Source: Lutraria lutraria
Taxonomy: Eukaryota; Mollusca; Bivalvia; Venerida; Mactridae
Direction of reading: 5' to 3'
Assembly: GCA_964023205.1 (NCBI GenBank)
Contig: OZ026833.1
Location: forward strand, 43,617,137 to 43,681,136
Length of the DNA stretch: 64,000 bases
The notes under the pieces were generated by a model. It was not told where the DNA came from, did not search any database, and worked only from the letters and a program-made list of their open reading frames with translations. The number at the start of each line of letters is the position of its first letter. Positions within the stretch are counted from its first letter, which is position 1. The translations under genes were made by a program, and so were the position numbers. Of the stretch, positions 11,270 to 21,662 are shown piece after piece.

Positions 11270-11884
11270 GTATAATCCAAATTAATTTACTCTATGATAT
11301 AACTAAATATACTTCAAGCACATGCAGACATTTAAAAATGAAAAAAAAATCTGATAAAGCCAGGACAACTGAAAAACAATTGAAAAAAAAAAGAAATATA
11401 TATCCATAAATAAAAGTCAATAATTCAATAAACAATAAGTTTGAACAATTCGCTTCTGAAAGGAACAAATACAGTAGGCAAACTGTAGGCCTTCATTTCA
11501 TTAAAATCTATTTTCTTCAAATCAAATAATAAAAAAATGTTTAATATAAAAGCTCCATATACAGGTAAATATATCTAAGAAGTCAAAACTTAATCTTCTA
11601 TAATTAAAAAAAAAAAAAAAAAAAAAATTCAGAAAATATTTACAAGATCACCAAAAATGCAAAGAAACCTTTTTCCGATTTTTGCAATAAAATGTGTCTC
11701 ATATTGGAGGAAATGATCTAATTAAGAAAATAAATGGTCACATGACATGTTTCCGTTGAGGAATAAAAAAGTTATGATCATTTTTGTCCACGTGAAATTC
11801 TTTCATTTTGTTGATGCCTTCATCAAAGTTGCTTAAAAAGTCAACTTTTTACATGAAATGTTTACAAAAACACAACAAAATCAT
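11270..11884. other. probable 3' flank or UTR of the NLR gene
   Basis: AT-rich DNA downstream of the NLR stop codon, with an A-run of about 23 bases near 11610. On the minus strand I found no clear AATAAA polyadenylation signal, so the 3' end is not placed. Confidence 0.35.
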
Positions 11885-12434
11885 TTACTGGCAACTTATT
11901 GTTTCAAAGTATAACCTGTCATCATGTTTACATGTGATGTTTATTGTAGATATTGATTCAAGATGTTCAGACATGTATTTCACAGACTCCTTCAATGACT
12001 TCTCTATCTCCTCCACTGACAGTACACTGTGAGTTTCTCCATCAACTGATGTAATCTGACATCCATGTAACTCAACTTTTATATCAGAAATATTTACACA
12101 ACTTTCAATAAAACGATGAAAACATTGACGACTCATTGTGACAAACTCCAGCTTTATCTTCACTTGTGTTACCTGAGGATGTAGTTGTAATGAAACATCA
12201 TCAAGTAACTTCATGTACCACAGTTCTAGTGACTTGAGACATGGAAGAGATTTCACTGTAGACGTCAATGTTTTCATTGTTTTGTTATCTAACCTGTAGG
12301 AACCAATGATACAAAGATGTTCAAGTTGTGAATAATTCAAACAGTTAAATAAATCACTATAACAAAGTCTAACAATCCTATCAGATAATGTACACGTGAC
12401 GGACTGTAAACTAGAATTGTTTACATTGTTACAT
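11885..12434 (-). pseudogene. NLR exon 5, distal part (C-terminal LRR region)
   Basis: This is the distal part of the last coding exon, cut off from its proximal part by PLE#2. It reads open on the minus strand from the insertion point (NNVNNSSLQSVTC) to a TAA at 11885-11887. The sequence has irregular leucine-rich repeat spacing: LEHLCIIGSYRLDNKTMKTL, LPCLKSLELWYMKLLDDVSL, VTQVKIKLEFVTMSRQCF. The final segment is charged (SVEEIEKSLKESVKYMSEHL). It has no start of its own. It is in the frame expected if PLE#2 and one copy of the 8-bp target duplication are removed, so it is the true C-terminus of the gene rather than a separate one. Confidence 0.8.
12427..12434. repeat. PLE#2 candidate target-site duplication, left
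   Basis: TGTTACAT here matches TGTCACAT at 15968-15975 with one mismatch. The two octamers immediately flank the element. Confidence 0.6.
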
Positions 12435-12706
12435 TACAATACAGTTAAAACAACAACAACACGTGTTAAAAAATTCTTTATGTTTCTTAACGTTTCGGCA
12501 TTTAGCCTTCGTCAGAATAATACATAATAACAAACAACGGACGTGACGTCATGTAATATTTGACGTTACGTTAAAGGGCGGAATATATATTATATAAAAT
12601 AAAATAACATGCATGAATGAACAAACTAATGTGTCATTTAGAATTGAGTTATAGTACTATACGGATATAAAATACAAATATTTCCTATAGAATTATGATA
12701 TATAAA
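12435..12706 (-). repeat. PLE#2 pseudo-LTR, 3' copy
   Basis: Nearly identical to 15692-15967, from ATTACAATACAGTTAAAAC (the first bases may belong to the target duplication) to CCTATAGAATTATGATATAT. It includes a hammerhead ribozyme on the minus strand. Confidence 0.9.
12489..12567 (-). ncRNA. hammerhead ribozyme, PLE#2 3' pseudo-LTR
   Basis: On the minus strand AACGTC (12567-12562) provides stem III and the cleavage site after GUC. CTGACGA forms the first core strand. AGGC-TAAAT-GCC forms stem II, and GAAACGTT closes the core, with ACGTT pairing perfectly with AACGT. Stem I can form between ATTACAT just after the cleavage site and ATGTATTATT just before CTGACGA. All invariant core bases that I can check are present. 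Confidence 0.8.
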
Positions 12707-12779
12707 AACCGGTAATAGGAAAAAACGTGATAGTACCTAACTAAAACAAAAATTAAACATTTAACATGTATTTTATACT

Positions 12780-13198
12780 GTAAACAAGGTTTTTGAATTC
12801 ACACCGTTAGGATGAAGCGTTTGTAACTTATGTATCCAAAAAGTTTCCTTGCATAATCGATTAATATTATTGTTTATAACATCAACAGGCATAAAAGAAA
12901 AGTCGGACATATTATGAGTGCCTTCATTAAAGTGGCTAGCAACAAGAAAAGAAAATCCATCATTAGTAAAATTTATGATTATTCATACGTCGTGAAACCG
13001 GTTGCATTGTCTGGCCAACATATTGTTTTTGACATTTTTTACACGTTATTAAGTAAATGACATTTTTTGATTGACAATTACTATTATATTTTAAATCGAA
13101 TGTCCTTTTTGTGACGGAACTCGTAAATGTTGAACCGAAGTTGATTCTGGTACAGTGAGAACATCGTTTTTTATTACAACTCGTGCTGAAAAAATAGT
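12780..13198 (-). pseudogene. PLE#2 GIY-YIG endonuclease
   Basis: The minus-strand frame has a Cys/His cluster CNKKRCSHCTR (about 13155) and then VIYLITCKKCQKQYVGQT (about 13005-13060), the GIY-YIG core, followed by SRRMNNH. A frame change near 12970 leads to FLVASHFNEGTHNMSDFSFM and ETFWIHKLQTLHPNGVNSK, the usual C-terminal endonuclease block, ending near 12780. It is a close relative of the PLE#1 domain at 8600-9150. The role in a live element is DNA nicking during integration. Confidence 0.85.
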
Positions 13199-13383
13199 TT
13201 GGACGTTCAAGTTTCGAAAAATAAGTCTCTGAATGTTGAAACAAATATCTATATAAAGGAAACCAATAACCACCAATACTTGGATTATACATCGTGTCAC
13301 CCTAAGAAATGCAAAGATGGCATACCGTATAGCCAGGCTAAGAGATACCGACGTATAATATCGGATGACGATACATTTCAATC
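13198..13383 (+). pseudogene. PLE#2 RT-linker block, inverted
   Basis: The plus strand encodes LDVQVSKNKSLNVETNIYIK and HPKKCKDGIPYSQAKRYRRI followed by ISDDDTFQS. In PLE#1 (10289-10933) the same block lies on the coding strand, between RT motif C and the IPFT...NPSLPDIG block. Here it is flipped relative to the rest of PLE#2 and lies downstream of that block. ACATTTCAATC, at the end of this block (13373-13383), recurs in inverse orientation at 13603-13613 exactly where the coding-strand sequence resumes. Confidence 0.8.
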
Positions 13384-13394
13384 GTTATATGAAG

Positions 13395-15170
13395 GAGGTC
13401 CCAGTATCGATGTATGGTACTACCAATATCAGGTAAAGATGGATTGAATTCCACAGTAAATGGAATGATGCGTTTTTTCTCTGAGATTGTAGATGATAAT
13501 GCATCTGTTTGTGACGTCTGTGAAACTTTTGTAAAGGAATTGTCTATCACGGACATCGGGAAGTTTCTGTCTATGAAAAATTCACGTAGTTCGTCAAGCG
13601 AAGATTGAAATGTAATATGGTTTGGCGTTTCTTAAATTAATAAAGTCTTCCTCTAGTTTTCCCATAAATAGTGATGCATATGTAGGGGCCATTGAACTAC
13701 CCATTGCTGTACCCATTTTTTGTAAATAGAACTCTTTTCCAAATTTAAAATAATTATTTTCTAGAACAATACCAATAAGACGTGTAATTTCTTCAATCGA
13801 TAAGTTACTTCCATGTAGACCATTTTTTTCTAAAAACGATTTACAAGCGTTAATTCCATCATTGTTTGGAATATTAGTGTAGAGTGAAGATACGTCTAGT
13901 GTTACTAAATACGTGTTTTTTCTTAACTTCATATCTTTCACTTTATTTATAAAGCCAGTAGTATCTTTAACATATGATGGTAGATTTAACATATATGGTT
14001 TCAAAACATAGTCAATGTATTTGGAAATATTTTCAGTTGGTGAATTACAAGCTGATACAATCGGTCTCCCGGGATATTTTAATGGTAGATTATTATCCGG
14101 TGGTTTGTGGGTCTTCGGTAATATATAAAAACATGGAGTCCGTATGTTTGAAGGGAAAATATCGAATTCATTTTCAGTATTCATATCTTCCAAGCATCGT
14201 AAGATATCATGTTTAACAACGTCAGAAGGATCGTCGTTGCATTTTTCATAATATTGATCATTGTTCAATTGTCTCATTACTTCATTTTTATAATCATCAG
14301 TGTTCATGATTACAATCGTATTGGATTTGTCTGCTTTTTTTATCACAATATTTCTATTTTTAAATAATTTCTTAAGCGAGTCTAATTCAGCTTTAGTGAT
14401 ATTACTATAATATCCTTTTCTTTTCTTATCAGACTGCAAAATTTCTTCAGTAACGGCATTAATGTAAAAATCCAAGTAAACATCTCGGCCAGCGGGAGGG
14501 GTAAATGACGATTTAGATTTATTGAAAAACGGGAGGTCATGAAAACTGTCATTTGTTTCAGAGTCATTAACGTCATTTTCTGAATGATTACTAAAGAACT
14601 CTTTAAGTCTTAGTCTGCGGGTAAATTTAAAAATATCTTCTGCGAGTTTAATTTTGTCATGTGATTTAGATTTTGGGCAAAACTTTAAACCCTTCCCTAA
14701 GAGAATGTAATCATCGTCACTTAACTGAACTGAAGAGAGGTTTAGAACTGTCTTCTTTCCCGCCTGTATCTTTCGTAGCCTCCGCTTGGTTTTTCTCCAT
14801 GTCTTCTTGTCTCGTACTCGGATGAACCGCTTGGCGCCTTCTACAACTCTTGTCGTTGTGGCCGCTTGAAGATCCGTTATGGTCTTCATCAGGATTTGAA
14901 GAGTCTGATTGAGGGTTTGAATGTTCGCTGAGTGATTTGCCCCGTTCTTCACGGCTTTTGCGTAAGTTTTCTTTGTGCCCGGGGCTTGGACGTTTTTTGG
15001 ATGATTATTTGAAGTTATCGAATCCAAGAATTCTTCCTGTATCGGATGTGTATTCGACGTATGAACTGGGTTTTGTTCACTGCTGGTAACGTTCGTTGTT
15101 TCCGGTTTATCAACAGACTGTTGTCTTGTTGGTGCGACTTGTTGATTGTAATGTTTTCTTTTCTTCAGAT
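13395..15170 (-). pseudogene. PLE#2 Penelope-type reverse transcriptase
   Basis: A long open frame (about 13594-15170, starting without a clear ATG) encodes a Penelope RT. The order is IVIKKADKSNTIVIMNTDDY, CFYILPKTHKPP, GRPIVSACNSPTENISKYID, LPSYVKDTTGFINKVK, LVTLDVSSLYTNIPNNDGI (motif A) and YLQKMGTAMGSSMAPTYASL (motif B) followed by FMGKLEEDF. The next expected motif, C (a xLDD such as the FLDDIF of PLE#1), is absent. The frame jumps straight to TFQSSLDELREFF and IPFTVEFNPSLPDIGSTIHR (13606-13395). The catalytic core is therefore incomplete. Confidence 0.88.
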
Positions 15171-15671
15171 GTCTTTTTTGACGTCTAGTAGTATTTTTGG
15201 TCGCAATGTTTTTATCAATGTCCGTGATGATACTGACATCCGACTGTTCATTATAACACTTTTTTTAAAATACTGAGGTTTTTTTTCGTGTCGTAGAAGG
15301 ACAACATCCTTCTTCTTTTCTGTTCTTTCATGTATGTCTGCATCAATATTAAACATATCTTCATTCGTCTTCTCATGTCCAATTTCTTTCCTTGCTTCTT
15401 CTAACAGGCGACCGTATTCATTGGATCTCCGTAGGTGGTCTTCACGAATTCGCTCGCAAATGTCTGCGCTGACTTTCCATAGAAGTTTATCTACAGAGCG
15501 TTGTAGGTCTGATGCGTCGCGACCGACGTTCACCGTAAGTTTAAGACGAAGTCCTTTCGGAATCACATCCTCAGCTCTACAGTTGTCTAAGAATTTTGCA
15601 TGGAGCTGGCTCTTCATCTGTTTTTCCGCTAGTTGTTCTAAATTTCGCACACGTGGATCGGATGATGCCAT
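15165..15671 (-). CDS. PLE#2 N-terminal coding region (ORF1-like)
   Basis: A 168-residue frame starts at an ATG about 20 bp inside the 5' pseudo-LTR boundary. It is rich in charged residues: VRNLEQLAEKQMKSQLHAKF is probably helical or coiled-coil, then VIPKGLRLKLTVNVG, then an Arg/Glu-rich helix LLEEARKEIGHEKTNED. Penelope-like elements commonly carry such a charged N-terminal part before the RT. It ends at a stop next to the open start of the RT frame near 15170, so a single frameshift may separate what was one polyprotein. No enzymatic function can be assigned. Confidence 0.65.
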   Translation of the reverse strand: MASSDPRVRNLEQLAEKQMKSQLHAKFLDNCRAEDVIPKGLRLKLTVNVGRDASDLQRSVDKLLWKVSADICERIREDHLRRSNEYGRLLEEARKEIGHEKTNEDMFNIDADIHERTEKKKDVVLLRHEKKPQYFKKSVIMNSRMSVSSRTLIKTLRPKILLDVKKDI

Positions 15672-15691
15672 GTTGTTGAATGAGTGGTAAA

Positions 15692-15967
15692 ATTACAATA
15701 CAGTTAAAACAACAACAACACGTGTTAAAAATTTCTTTTTATGTTTCTTAACGTTTCGGCATTTAGCCTTCGTCAGAATAATACATAAGAACAAACAACG
15801 GACCTGACGTCATGTAATATTTGACGTTACGTTAAAGGGCGGAATATATATTATATAAAATAAAATAACATGCATGAATGAACAAATTAATGTGTCATTT
15901 AGAATTGAGTTATAGTACTATACGGATATAAAATACAAATATTTCCTATAGAATTATGATATATAAA
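15692..15967 (-). repeat. PLE#2 pseudo-LTR, 5' copy
   Basis: Partner of 12435-12706. Differences are a handful of substitutions and an extra TTT in the T-run near 15736. The high identity suggests a recent insertion or tandem-template origin. Confidence 0.9.
15750..15828 (-). ncRNA. hammerhead ribozyme, PLE#2 5' pseudo-LTR
   Basis: Same 79-nt arrangement as at 12489-12567: AACGTC at the 5' end (15828-15823), CTGACGA, AGGC-TAAAT-GCC, GAAACGTT at 15757-15750. The core is unchanged; differences lie only in the stem I/loop stretch (CAGGTCC and TTCTTATG against CACGTCC and TTATTATG). Confidence 0.8.
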
Positions 15968-15975
15968 TGTCACAT
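15968..15975. repeat. PLE#2 candidate target-site duplication, right
   Basis: TGTCACAT, differing at one base from TGTTACAT at 12427-12434. Confidence 0.6.
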
Positions 15976-17836
15976 AAAATATTAACATCCCACAGATATA
16001 ATGAAGTGAGTTCTGTATGTTGTGGAAGATTTAGAGTCAATGTACAGTCGTTATCATCACGTTGGTGATTAACACAAGACACACGAGACAAATTTATATT
16101 TTCAATGAGAACATTGTCAGACAGAAATTTCACCAGATAATGTAAACTGTTATGTTCTATTTTAACATAACACAGAGACAATGATGTCAGATGATGGAGA
16201 CTTCTCACAGGTAATTCTGGTATCAATGGTTTATCTGTACTTAGAATACCACCATCAATACAAACAGTGTGCAGTGTTGATTTATTCTGTAACATGCATT
16301 GAGTGAACTTTACATAATCAGCAGATGACACTCTAACAATATTTATACACTGCAGATTTTTTATCTGATCAAACTGATCAAAATATTCCCTTCTACCACA
16401 ATGTAAATATTTCACATTTGTTGTATTTAGCAATAAAAGTGTTCTCAAAATATCAACATTTTTGGAATATTCATCAAAAAGAAAATCTTCCATTCTTAAT
16501 TCAACAGTTTTATCATTAGATCTACTGACTTCCTTGAAACAATTAACAACAATATTCTGTAATGACTTGAGTTGATTTAGATAAGAATTACTGTAAGAAG
16601 TATTGTTATAGTGAAATAAAGCATTTTTCCTGCATGAAGTTAAATCATCTGATAATTGTAAGTAAATATTGTCAAACATACTTTTAATTCTATCATAAGA
16701 AAATCCAGCAAGTAAGTGAAAGAATTTTTTATATTGAACAACATCATTTAAACATTTCCATGTTTTAGTTACATCCCTAAATAAATTACTGGAGTCAAAT
16801 GATGATATAAACAATGCTGCGAAAAATTCTAGGTAACTTTCATGAATAAAACTGATCTTCAAGTTTTTGACAGAAAAACATTCAAAAACTTCATTTGTGC
16901 ACATGAGACCAATTTTACATAAAAAATCGATTTCTTCAATTGTAAAACAATATGGTTTAGATTGTAACTGTTGTCTACTAAAAACATCTCTAAGATATAT
17001 AAGAGTTCTGGTCATGCTGTCAAGTTTCTTTTCATACCATAAGACTACCAATTGAGATGCAATTATAGGGATGCATATTTCATCAGATAGACCACATTTC
17101 ACAATGTCAGATTTGAAAGCAGATGGCTTTCTTTCTGCAGAAAGTAACTTATTCATATAATTTATGATCTTTTCAATGTAACAGTCTAATGATTTCCCAT
17201 GAATTCCAGAAATTTCAATTTGATGATCAACATATTTACTCGACAGACCTGCAAGTTCTATTCGATATGGTCTGGACGTGGTGAGATAGATGCAATTTTT
17301 ACAGTGCTCTCTTTTTGGCAGTTCATGTGTCTTTTTCCCAACTTTCTTCGGATTCCACTCATCAAGGCCGTCAAAAATAATGAGACAATTATATTGTCTT
17401 AAAATATTTCGTATAGTGATAGGGTCATGGTGATCAAAATAACATTCTTTGATCATATCTACAACATGATAATGTTCAGTATCACGTAGATTTATATAAA
17501 ACACACAATCAAACTTAGACACATATTCGTATTCTTTATCTATCATTTGGCCACACTTAACATTACACCACAAGAAACACAGATGTCGACAGAAAGATGT
17601 TTTGCCAACACCTGCATCTCCAGTGATGTAGATTTCATTGTAGGCCTTATCCTCTTTGTAAAATATTTCTTCAAAACATTCAATTTCTTTAGCTTCCTTC
17701 TTTCCTTTAACAATGCTATTCATTGCAGGAGATTCATATAGGAGTAGAAGATCTGTATCTTTTTTTTCAAGCACCGGCAACACTGGCAAGGTCTTAAAAT
17801 GTCGCTGGTAGAAATCTGTGAGCACTGTCTGAATAT
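15968..17836 (-). CDS. NLR exon 5, proximal part: NACHT ATPase and first LRRs
   Basis: This exon starts after TTTCAG at 17837-17838; its first two bases AT complete the GAT codon begun by exon 4. Residues are counted from the GTG codon at 17825. FYQRHFKTLPVLPVLEKKD is a conserved linker. GDAGVGKTS (69-77, about 17595-17621) is Walker A, LIIFDGLDEW (148-157) is Walker B, and YLTTSRPYRI (180-189) is the sensor block. FIHESYLEFFAALF is the winged-helix end of the NACHT module. After it come irregular leucine-rich repeats (LHHLTSLSLCYVKIEHNSLH, LTSLYLWDVNIL). The family oligomerises with ATP on ligand sensing; the ligand is unknown. The frame is intact up to the PLE#2 insertion, which appends a few foreign residues and a stop, so this haplotype would lose the last 180 or so residues unless rescued. 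Confidence 0.88.
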
Positions 17837-17838
17837 CT

Positions 17839-19525
17839 GAAATTAGAAAATTGCGAATGAAAATAAGAATATATTAGAAAATTACTTTTTATAAATATGA
17901 TACATGTACTGGAGAAATTAAGGATTTCAATCTCTAATTCGAAACCTCCATTTTGAAGAGTACTCAATTACTTGAATTTTACTGACATATTCATGAGGGG
18001 CATGGGTTCAAACCCCACTGGAACCATACTTTTTTCTTTTAATTTTCAGGTAATGTTTCGTATTAAGAACATGAATTTATACAGTAATATGGAAGAAAAT
18101 ATTTATTCCAATTTTTTTTGGTCTAGTTTATTAGAATTTATGCATGGTTAATTAACGATAATCAAGTAACTATCGATTTCTGACACATTTTTTTTCAAAA
18201 CTGGATGGTGAAACTTTTAAAACTTTGGTGTAGACATTATACACACACAGCAATTAATTTTGAAAAAAATAAGAGATGTTGCCCTGCTTTAGTTTTTATT
18301 TTAATGATATTTTATCAATTTGTTACTTTTTGGTAAAAGGCTAAAATCTTGACTAAATGGATTACCTGTTTCATTTTTTCTGAAAAACAGTAATTCCAAA
18401 CATCGTATAAACGATTTGAATTGACTAAACATTGGTTACCCTTAGACTTACACACATTCTTGCATTTATTGTTTGAGAGATAGGCCATTTTTTTATAAAG
18501 GTGACTTCATTTGATTTTGAGGTACTATTTTACGTTAGGGGTAGAGGAACACAAATGGTTGTAACTCTCTTAACTGACGGTAAAAGTTTTTAAAAATTCA
18601 CCTGTATATGTCTTAATGGATATGCAAAAGAATGATAATATCTAAAATACGATCCTTAACACTTCGTATTAGACTTCGAAAACCTTAACTTCAAAATGCT
18701 TGGTAGACTGAACTAAAACAATTACGTTATAATTATCATAGTTATTGTTATGTGTATTTTGTTGAAATAGTTGTAGAATGAGCTTCATGCCCATGATCTT
18801 TGGTTTAAAAAATCTAATATATATTCTGACTGCATGCTCAGTAAATAATATATCTAAGAGTTCCTACAAGTATATTTAAAGAGGTCAAGACATTCCTAAA
18901 TACATTATCTATTAATATACTATTATGTTGCATATTTTGTTTAGTAAGGGACTTATAGACTGATAGAAAATAACATAATTAAAATTAATAGAATCGGAAA
19001 TATGTGTATGATACTTTAAATATTTTGAGCAGTGTAATTTAATGTTATAAAAATACAAATCATAAAAGCTTTAAGATGATGTGAAATACATCAAATTTAA
19101 TTAGAAATCGGTTGAGTTATGACAGGTAGTAAATGACTGGTGTTGGCAGTGATTCACTCAGATACTTCAGCATTTCTGTTGCTAATTTTGACACTTGTAA
19201 AACAGTAATACAGACACACTGGTTACGCCATGCTTTGCTACTTAACGATCAGGGAAATTAACCACTGAGGGAACTAAGTAATACTAAATGGTTCTATTTC
19301 TAGCGGACACTTGCAACGAGTAGTGATATTTGAGCCATGGAACTAATGCTTTGCGCATTTTCAGAACTCTGATCAATTTGAAATTCGTCACCTCCGGAAT
19401 TGTTCAATGTCTGATGAAATCCCATAAAATTAGCATTCAATTATCACGAAGCTAAAATTCACATTAAAGAAAAGCAGCAGTATTGTACATAGTATTTGTA
19501 TAAATAACCTGGTAGTGATTTAACC
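17839..19525. other. NLR intron 4
   Basis: AT-rich intron between the coiled-coil exon and the NACHT exon. Near 17990-18030 it holds GGGGCATGGGTTCAAACCCCACTGGAACC, which resembles the T-arm of a tRNA-derived repeat but has no A box I can find. Nothing else was recognised. Confidence 0.5.
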
Positions 19526-19600
19526 AGACAAACTATCTCAATTGTTAGAGCATTTGACTTGCACACAGGAGGTCGCAGGTTCAAGTCCCGCATCAAGTAC
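19526..19600 (+). repeat. tRNA-Ala(UGC)-like SINE head, copy 1
   Basis: AACTATCTCAATTGTTAGAG (D-arm like) is followed by CATTTGACTTGCACACAGGA, whose loop would present TGC as anticodon, and by GTCGCAGGTTCAAGTCCCGC (T-arm and B box). It aligns along its length with the minus-strand copies at 47202-47273 and 47472-47544. Mismatched acceptor ends argue against a working tRNA gene. Confidence 0.6.
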
Positions 19601-19741
19601 ACTGTTTACAGAACAAAAGATGAATAAATACATTAAGCTACAGCTTCTGAGAGTAATATCATTTAGTAAATACCTAACATACCATTCACACATACAATCA
19701 TTTTAAAGAGTCTATGTAAAGCAAATTGGCAATAATTATAC

Positions 19742-19997
19742 CTGTAATTTCATCCAAGTGATGGCACTTGGGTTGTTGTGTGTTCGACGCCATATCATCT
19801 AATTTTCTCTTAACACCAGTCAATTCATGTTCAACATTGGTGAGTCTTTGATCAAGCAATCGATCCTGTTCTTCCCAGGCTTTAATTGTTTCATCAAAAC
19901 TTTTCCTCATATCTTCATCTAAATCCATTTGCTGTGCATCATTGATTAATGATGGTAAATTAGCAATACCAGCTTTGGCATTGAGTCTAGTCAGAAT
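19742..19997 (-). CDS. NLR exon 4: charged, coiled-coil-like linker
   Basis: A 256-bp exon between ATTGTAG (acceptor, 19998-20003) and GTATAATT (donor, from 19741). It enters in phase 0 from exon 3 and leaves in phase 1 (ACA G), which fits the NACHT exon. It encodes ILTRLNAKAGIANLPSLIND and then a charged heptad-like stretch (MRKSFDETIKAWEEQDRLLD, RLTNVEHELTGVKRKLDDM), probably coiled coil. In related HEPN-NACHT proteins a helical linker separates the two domains; that role is inferred here. Confidence 0.82.
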
Positions 19998-20094
19998 CTA
20001 CAATTGTAATATGAAAATACTTACAAAAATTGTGCATACACGTGTATGATTAATCATAATGTAATGTAGAAGAATATAAACGCTAGTAGCAAAT

Positions 20095-21004
20095 AACAAG
20101 AGGGCCACGATGGCCCTGTCCCGCTCACCAGAAAAAAGAACTTTATAGAAGAACATTTTTCACCTCATTGCTATATATGAGCCTGTATAAATCAAGCGAC
20201 CCACCGGGCAGGGCCAATCTTGACCACAGGCCATCTATTCAACAAACTTAGTACAGGTCCACTAGACAATGCTACGTAACCATAACAAATAGCTAAAGCT
20301 CTAGATAGGCCACATAGTTGCAGACAAATAAGTTTGTAAATTAGACTAAACCCCGGGGCCCATACTTTGAATAAACATGGTAGAGATCCAATAGACAATG
20401 CCACATACAAAATATCTTTAATAGCTCTAGGCATAGTTGTTTCGGAGGAGATTTTAAAAAAAAATCCTATATAAGCCTATATAAATCAATTGAACCCCGG
20501 GGCGGGGCCAATAGTGACCCTAGGGCAATTATTTGAACAAACTTAGTAGAGGTCCACAAGAAATTTAGAATGCTGCACACTAAATATCTAAACTTTAGAC
20601 ATTGTAGTTTTTTGACAAGAAGACTGTTTAACTGTCTAATATAAATAAATGTAAAATCAAGTAACCCATTGGGCGGAGCCAATTTTGACCACAGGGCCAT
20701 AATTTGGACAAACTTGGTAGAGTTCCATTAAACAAAGCTACACACCAAATATCTAAGCTCTAGTCCCTGTGGTTTTGGAAAAGACGATTTTTCCTATTGG
20801 TTGCTTTATCAGTTCTTTTTAACAAATTTGGTAGAGCTTCATGCAAGAAACATCCCTGTTTTGTTGAAATTGACTAACAGCTTAAAAAGGAGATGTTTAT
20901 TAAAGCAATTTATTGAAACACTGACGGATGGACCAACTACGGACGCTCGCACGCACGGACAACACACGATCACAATTTTTATCTCAGATTCTGGTGAGCT
21001 AAAA
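20095..21004 (+). repeat. dispersed AAGAGGGCC repeat, copy 1 (intron 3)
   Basis: The left end AACAAGAGGGCCACGATGGC contains the hairpin AGGGCC-ACGAT-GGCCCT, then CCGCTCACC. The right end is TCTGGTGAGCTAAAA, so GCTCACC and GGTGAGC form short inverted ends. Inside are imperfect internal repeats of the type AACTTAGTAGAGGTCCA...AATATCTAA. Two relatives lie at 21663-21916 and 22940-24236, all in one orientation, antisense to the NLR gene. Confidence 0.75.
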
Positions 21005-21111
21005 GCACAAAGAATTGTAACAAGAATTGAATACTCTGTTATATAAATAATGTGTACATATGTCAACAACTCTACATTCATGATAACGAAGCTAGTGTGA
21101 CAGAAATTTAC

Positions 21112-21180
21112 CGCACTCAGTGTTTTCCATTTATCATCTGAGTCAGCCTCAGGTAAACGCAAATTATCACTATGCATCAG
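21112..21180 (-). CDS. NLR exon 3: end of HEPN domain
   Basis: A 69-bp exon (23 codons) between TATTTCAG and GTAAATTT, phase 0 at both ends. It begins LMHSDNLRLPEADSDDKWKT. Joined to exon 2, which ends RMCRND, it completes RNDLMH, the R-N-x-x-x-H signature of HEPN domains, split exactly at the splice junction. This supports the exon calls and suggests the HEPN active-site residues are retained. Confidence 0.85.
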
Positions 21181-21662
21181 CTGAAATACAATATTTAATG
21201 ATTAATTAATTAACCACTTTAAATATGAAACGTCAAATGAATAGAAATAAGAAACACCTAGAACTCACAGAAATAAATACATAGAATAAGTTATCATATT
21301 ACATGTATTTATACTGTATCACTGACATAGCTGCTAATTAAGTACTACTTAAAATGTTAAAATAGTTAATTGTTGCTGTAGTTGAATTCAGCACACAAAG
21401 ACCCACATTTCTGAAGATATTGCACAGTGACTCATTTCTTTTCATTAATTTATACTGCATGATACTGTCAGTGTGTTTGTGCATCTTTTGCTGTTAGTTT
21501 GCTCCACTTTGAGGTAACAACTTCAGACATTATGAGAATGAAATCCTAAAGAATTAATTAGGTTTATTTTCTCATCATCAATTTATATATTTATATCCAA
21601 TTTTTATCATCTTGCATTCACAAGGTAGCCATACATCATCCAAGTGTATCCAATAATAAGCT

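Larger units (their letters stand above)
12435..15967 (-). mobile_element. PLE#2: Penelope-like element inside the NLR exon
   Basis: A 3.5-kb Penelope-like element in minus orientation. In sense order it contains a pseudo-LTR (15967-15692), an N-terminal coding region (15671-15165), the RT (about 15170-13620), a rearranged RT/endonuclease linker, a GIY-YIG endonuclease (13198 to about 12780), a 3' UTR and a second pseudo-LTR (12706-12435). The two pseudo-LTRs differ by only a few bases. RT motif C is deleted and part of the linker is inverted, so this copy cannot be autonomous. The flanking octamers resemble a target-site duplication. Confidence 0.88.

Noticed and set aside
13974..14216. Plus-strand frame within PLE#2
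   Set aside because: It is the antisense shadow of the reverse transcriptase frame.
17990..18030. Another tRNA-derived SINE in intron 4
   Set aside because: Only a T-arm-like GGGTTCAAACCCC is present; no A box or body matching the other families was found.
20192..20700. Minus-strand frames of 77-80 codons in intron 3
   Set aside because: They lie inside the dispersed AAGAGGGCC repeat and have no splice sites in phase with the NLR exons.
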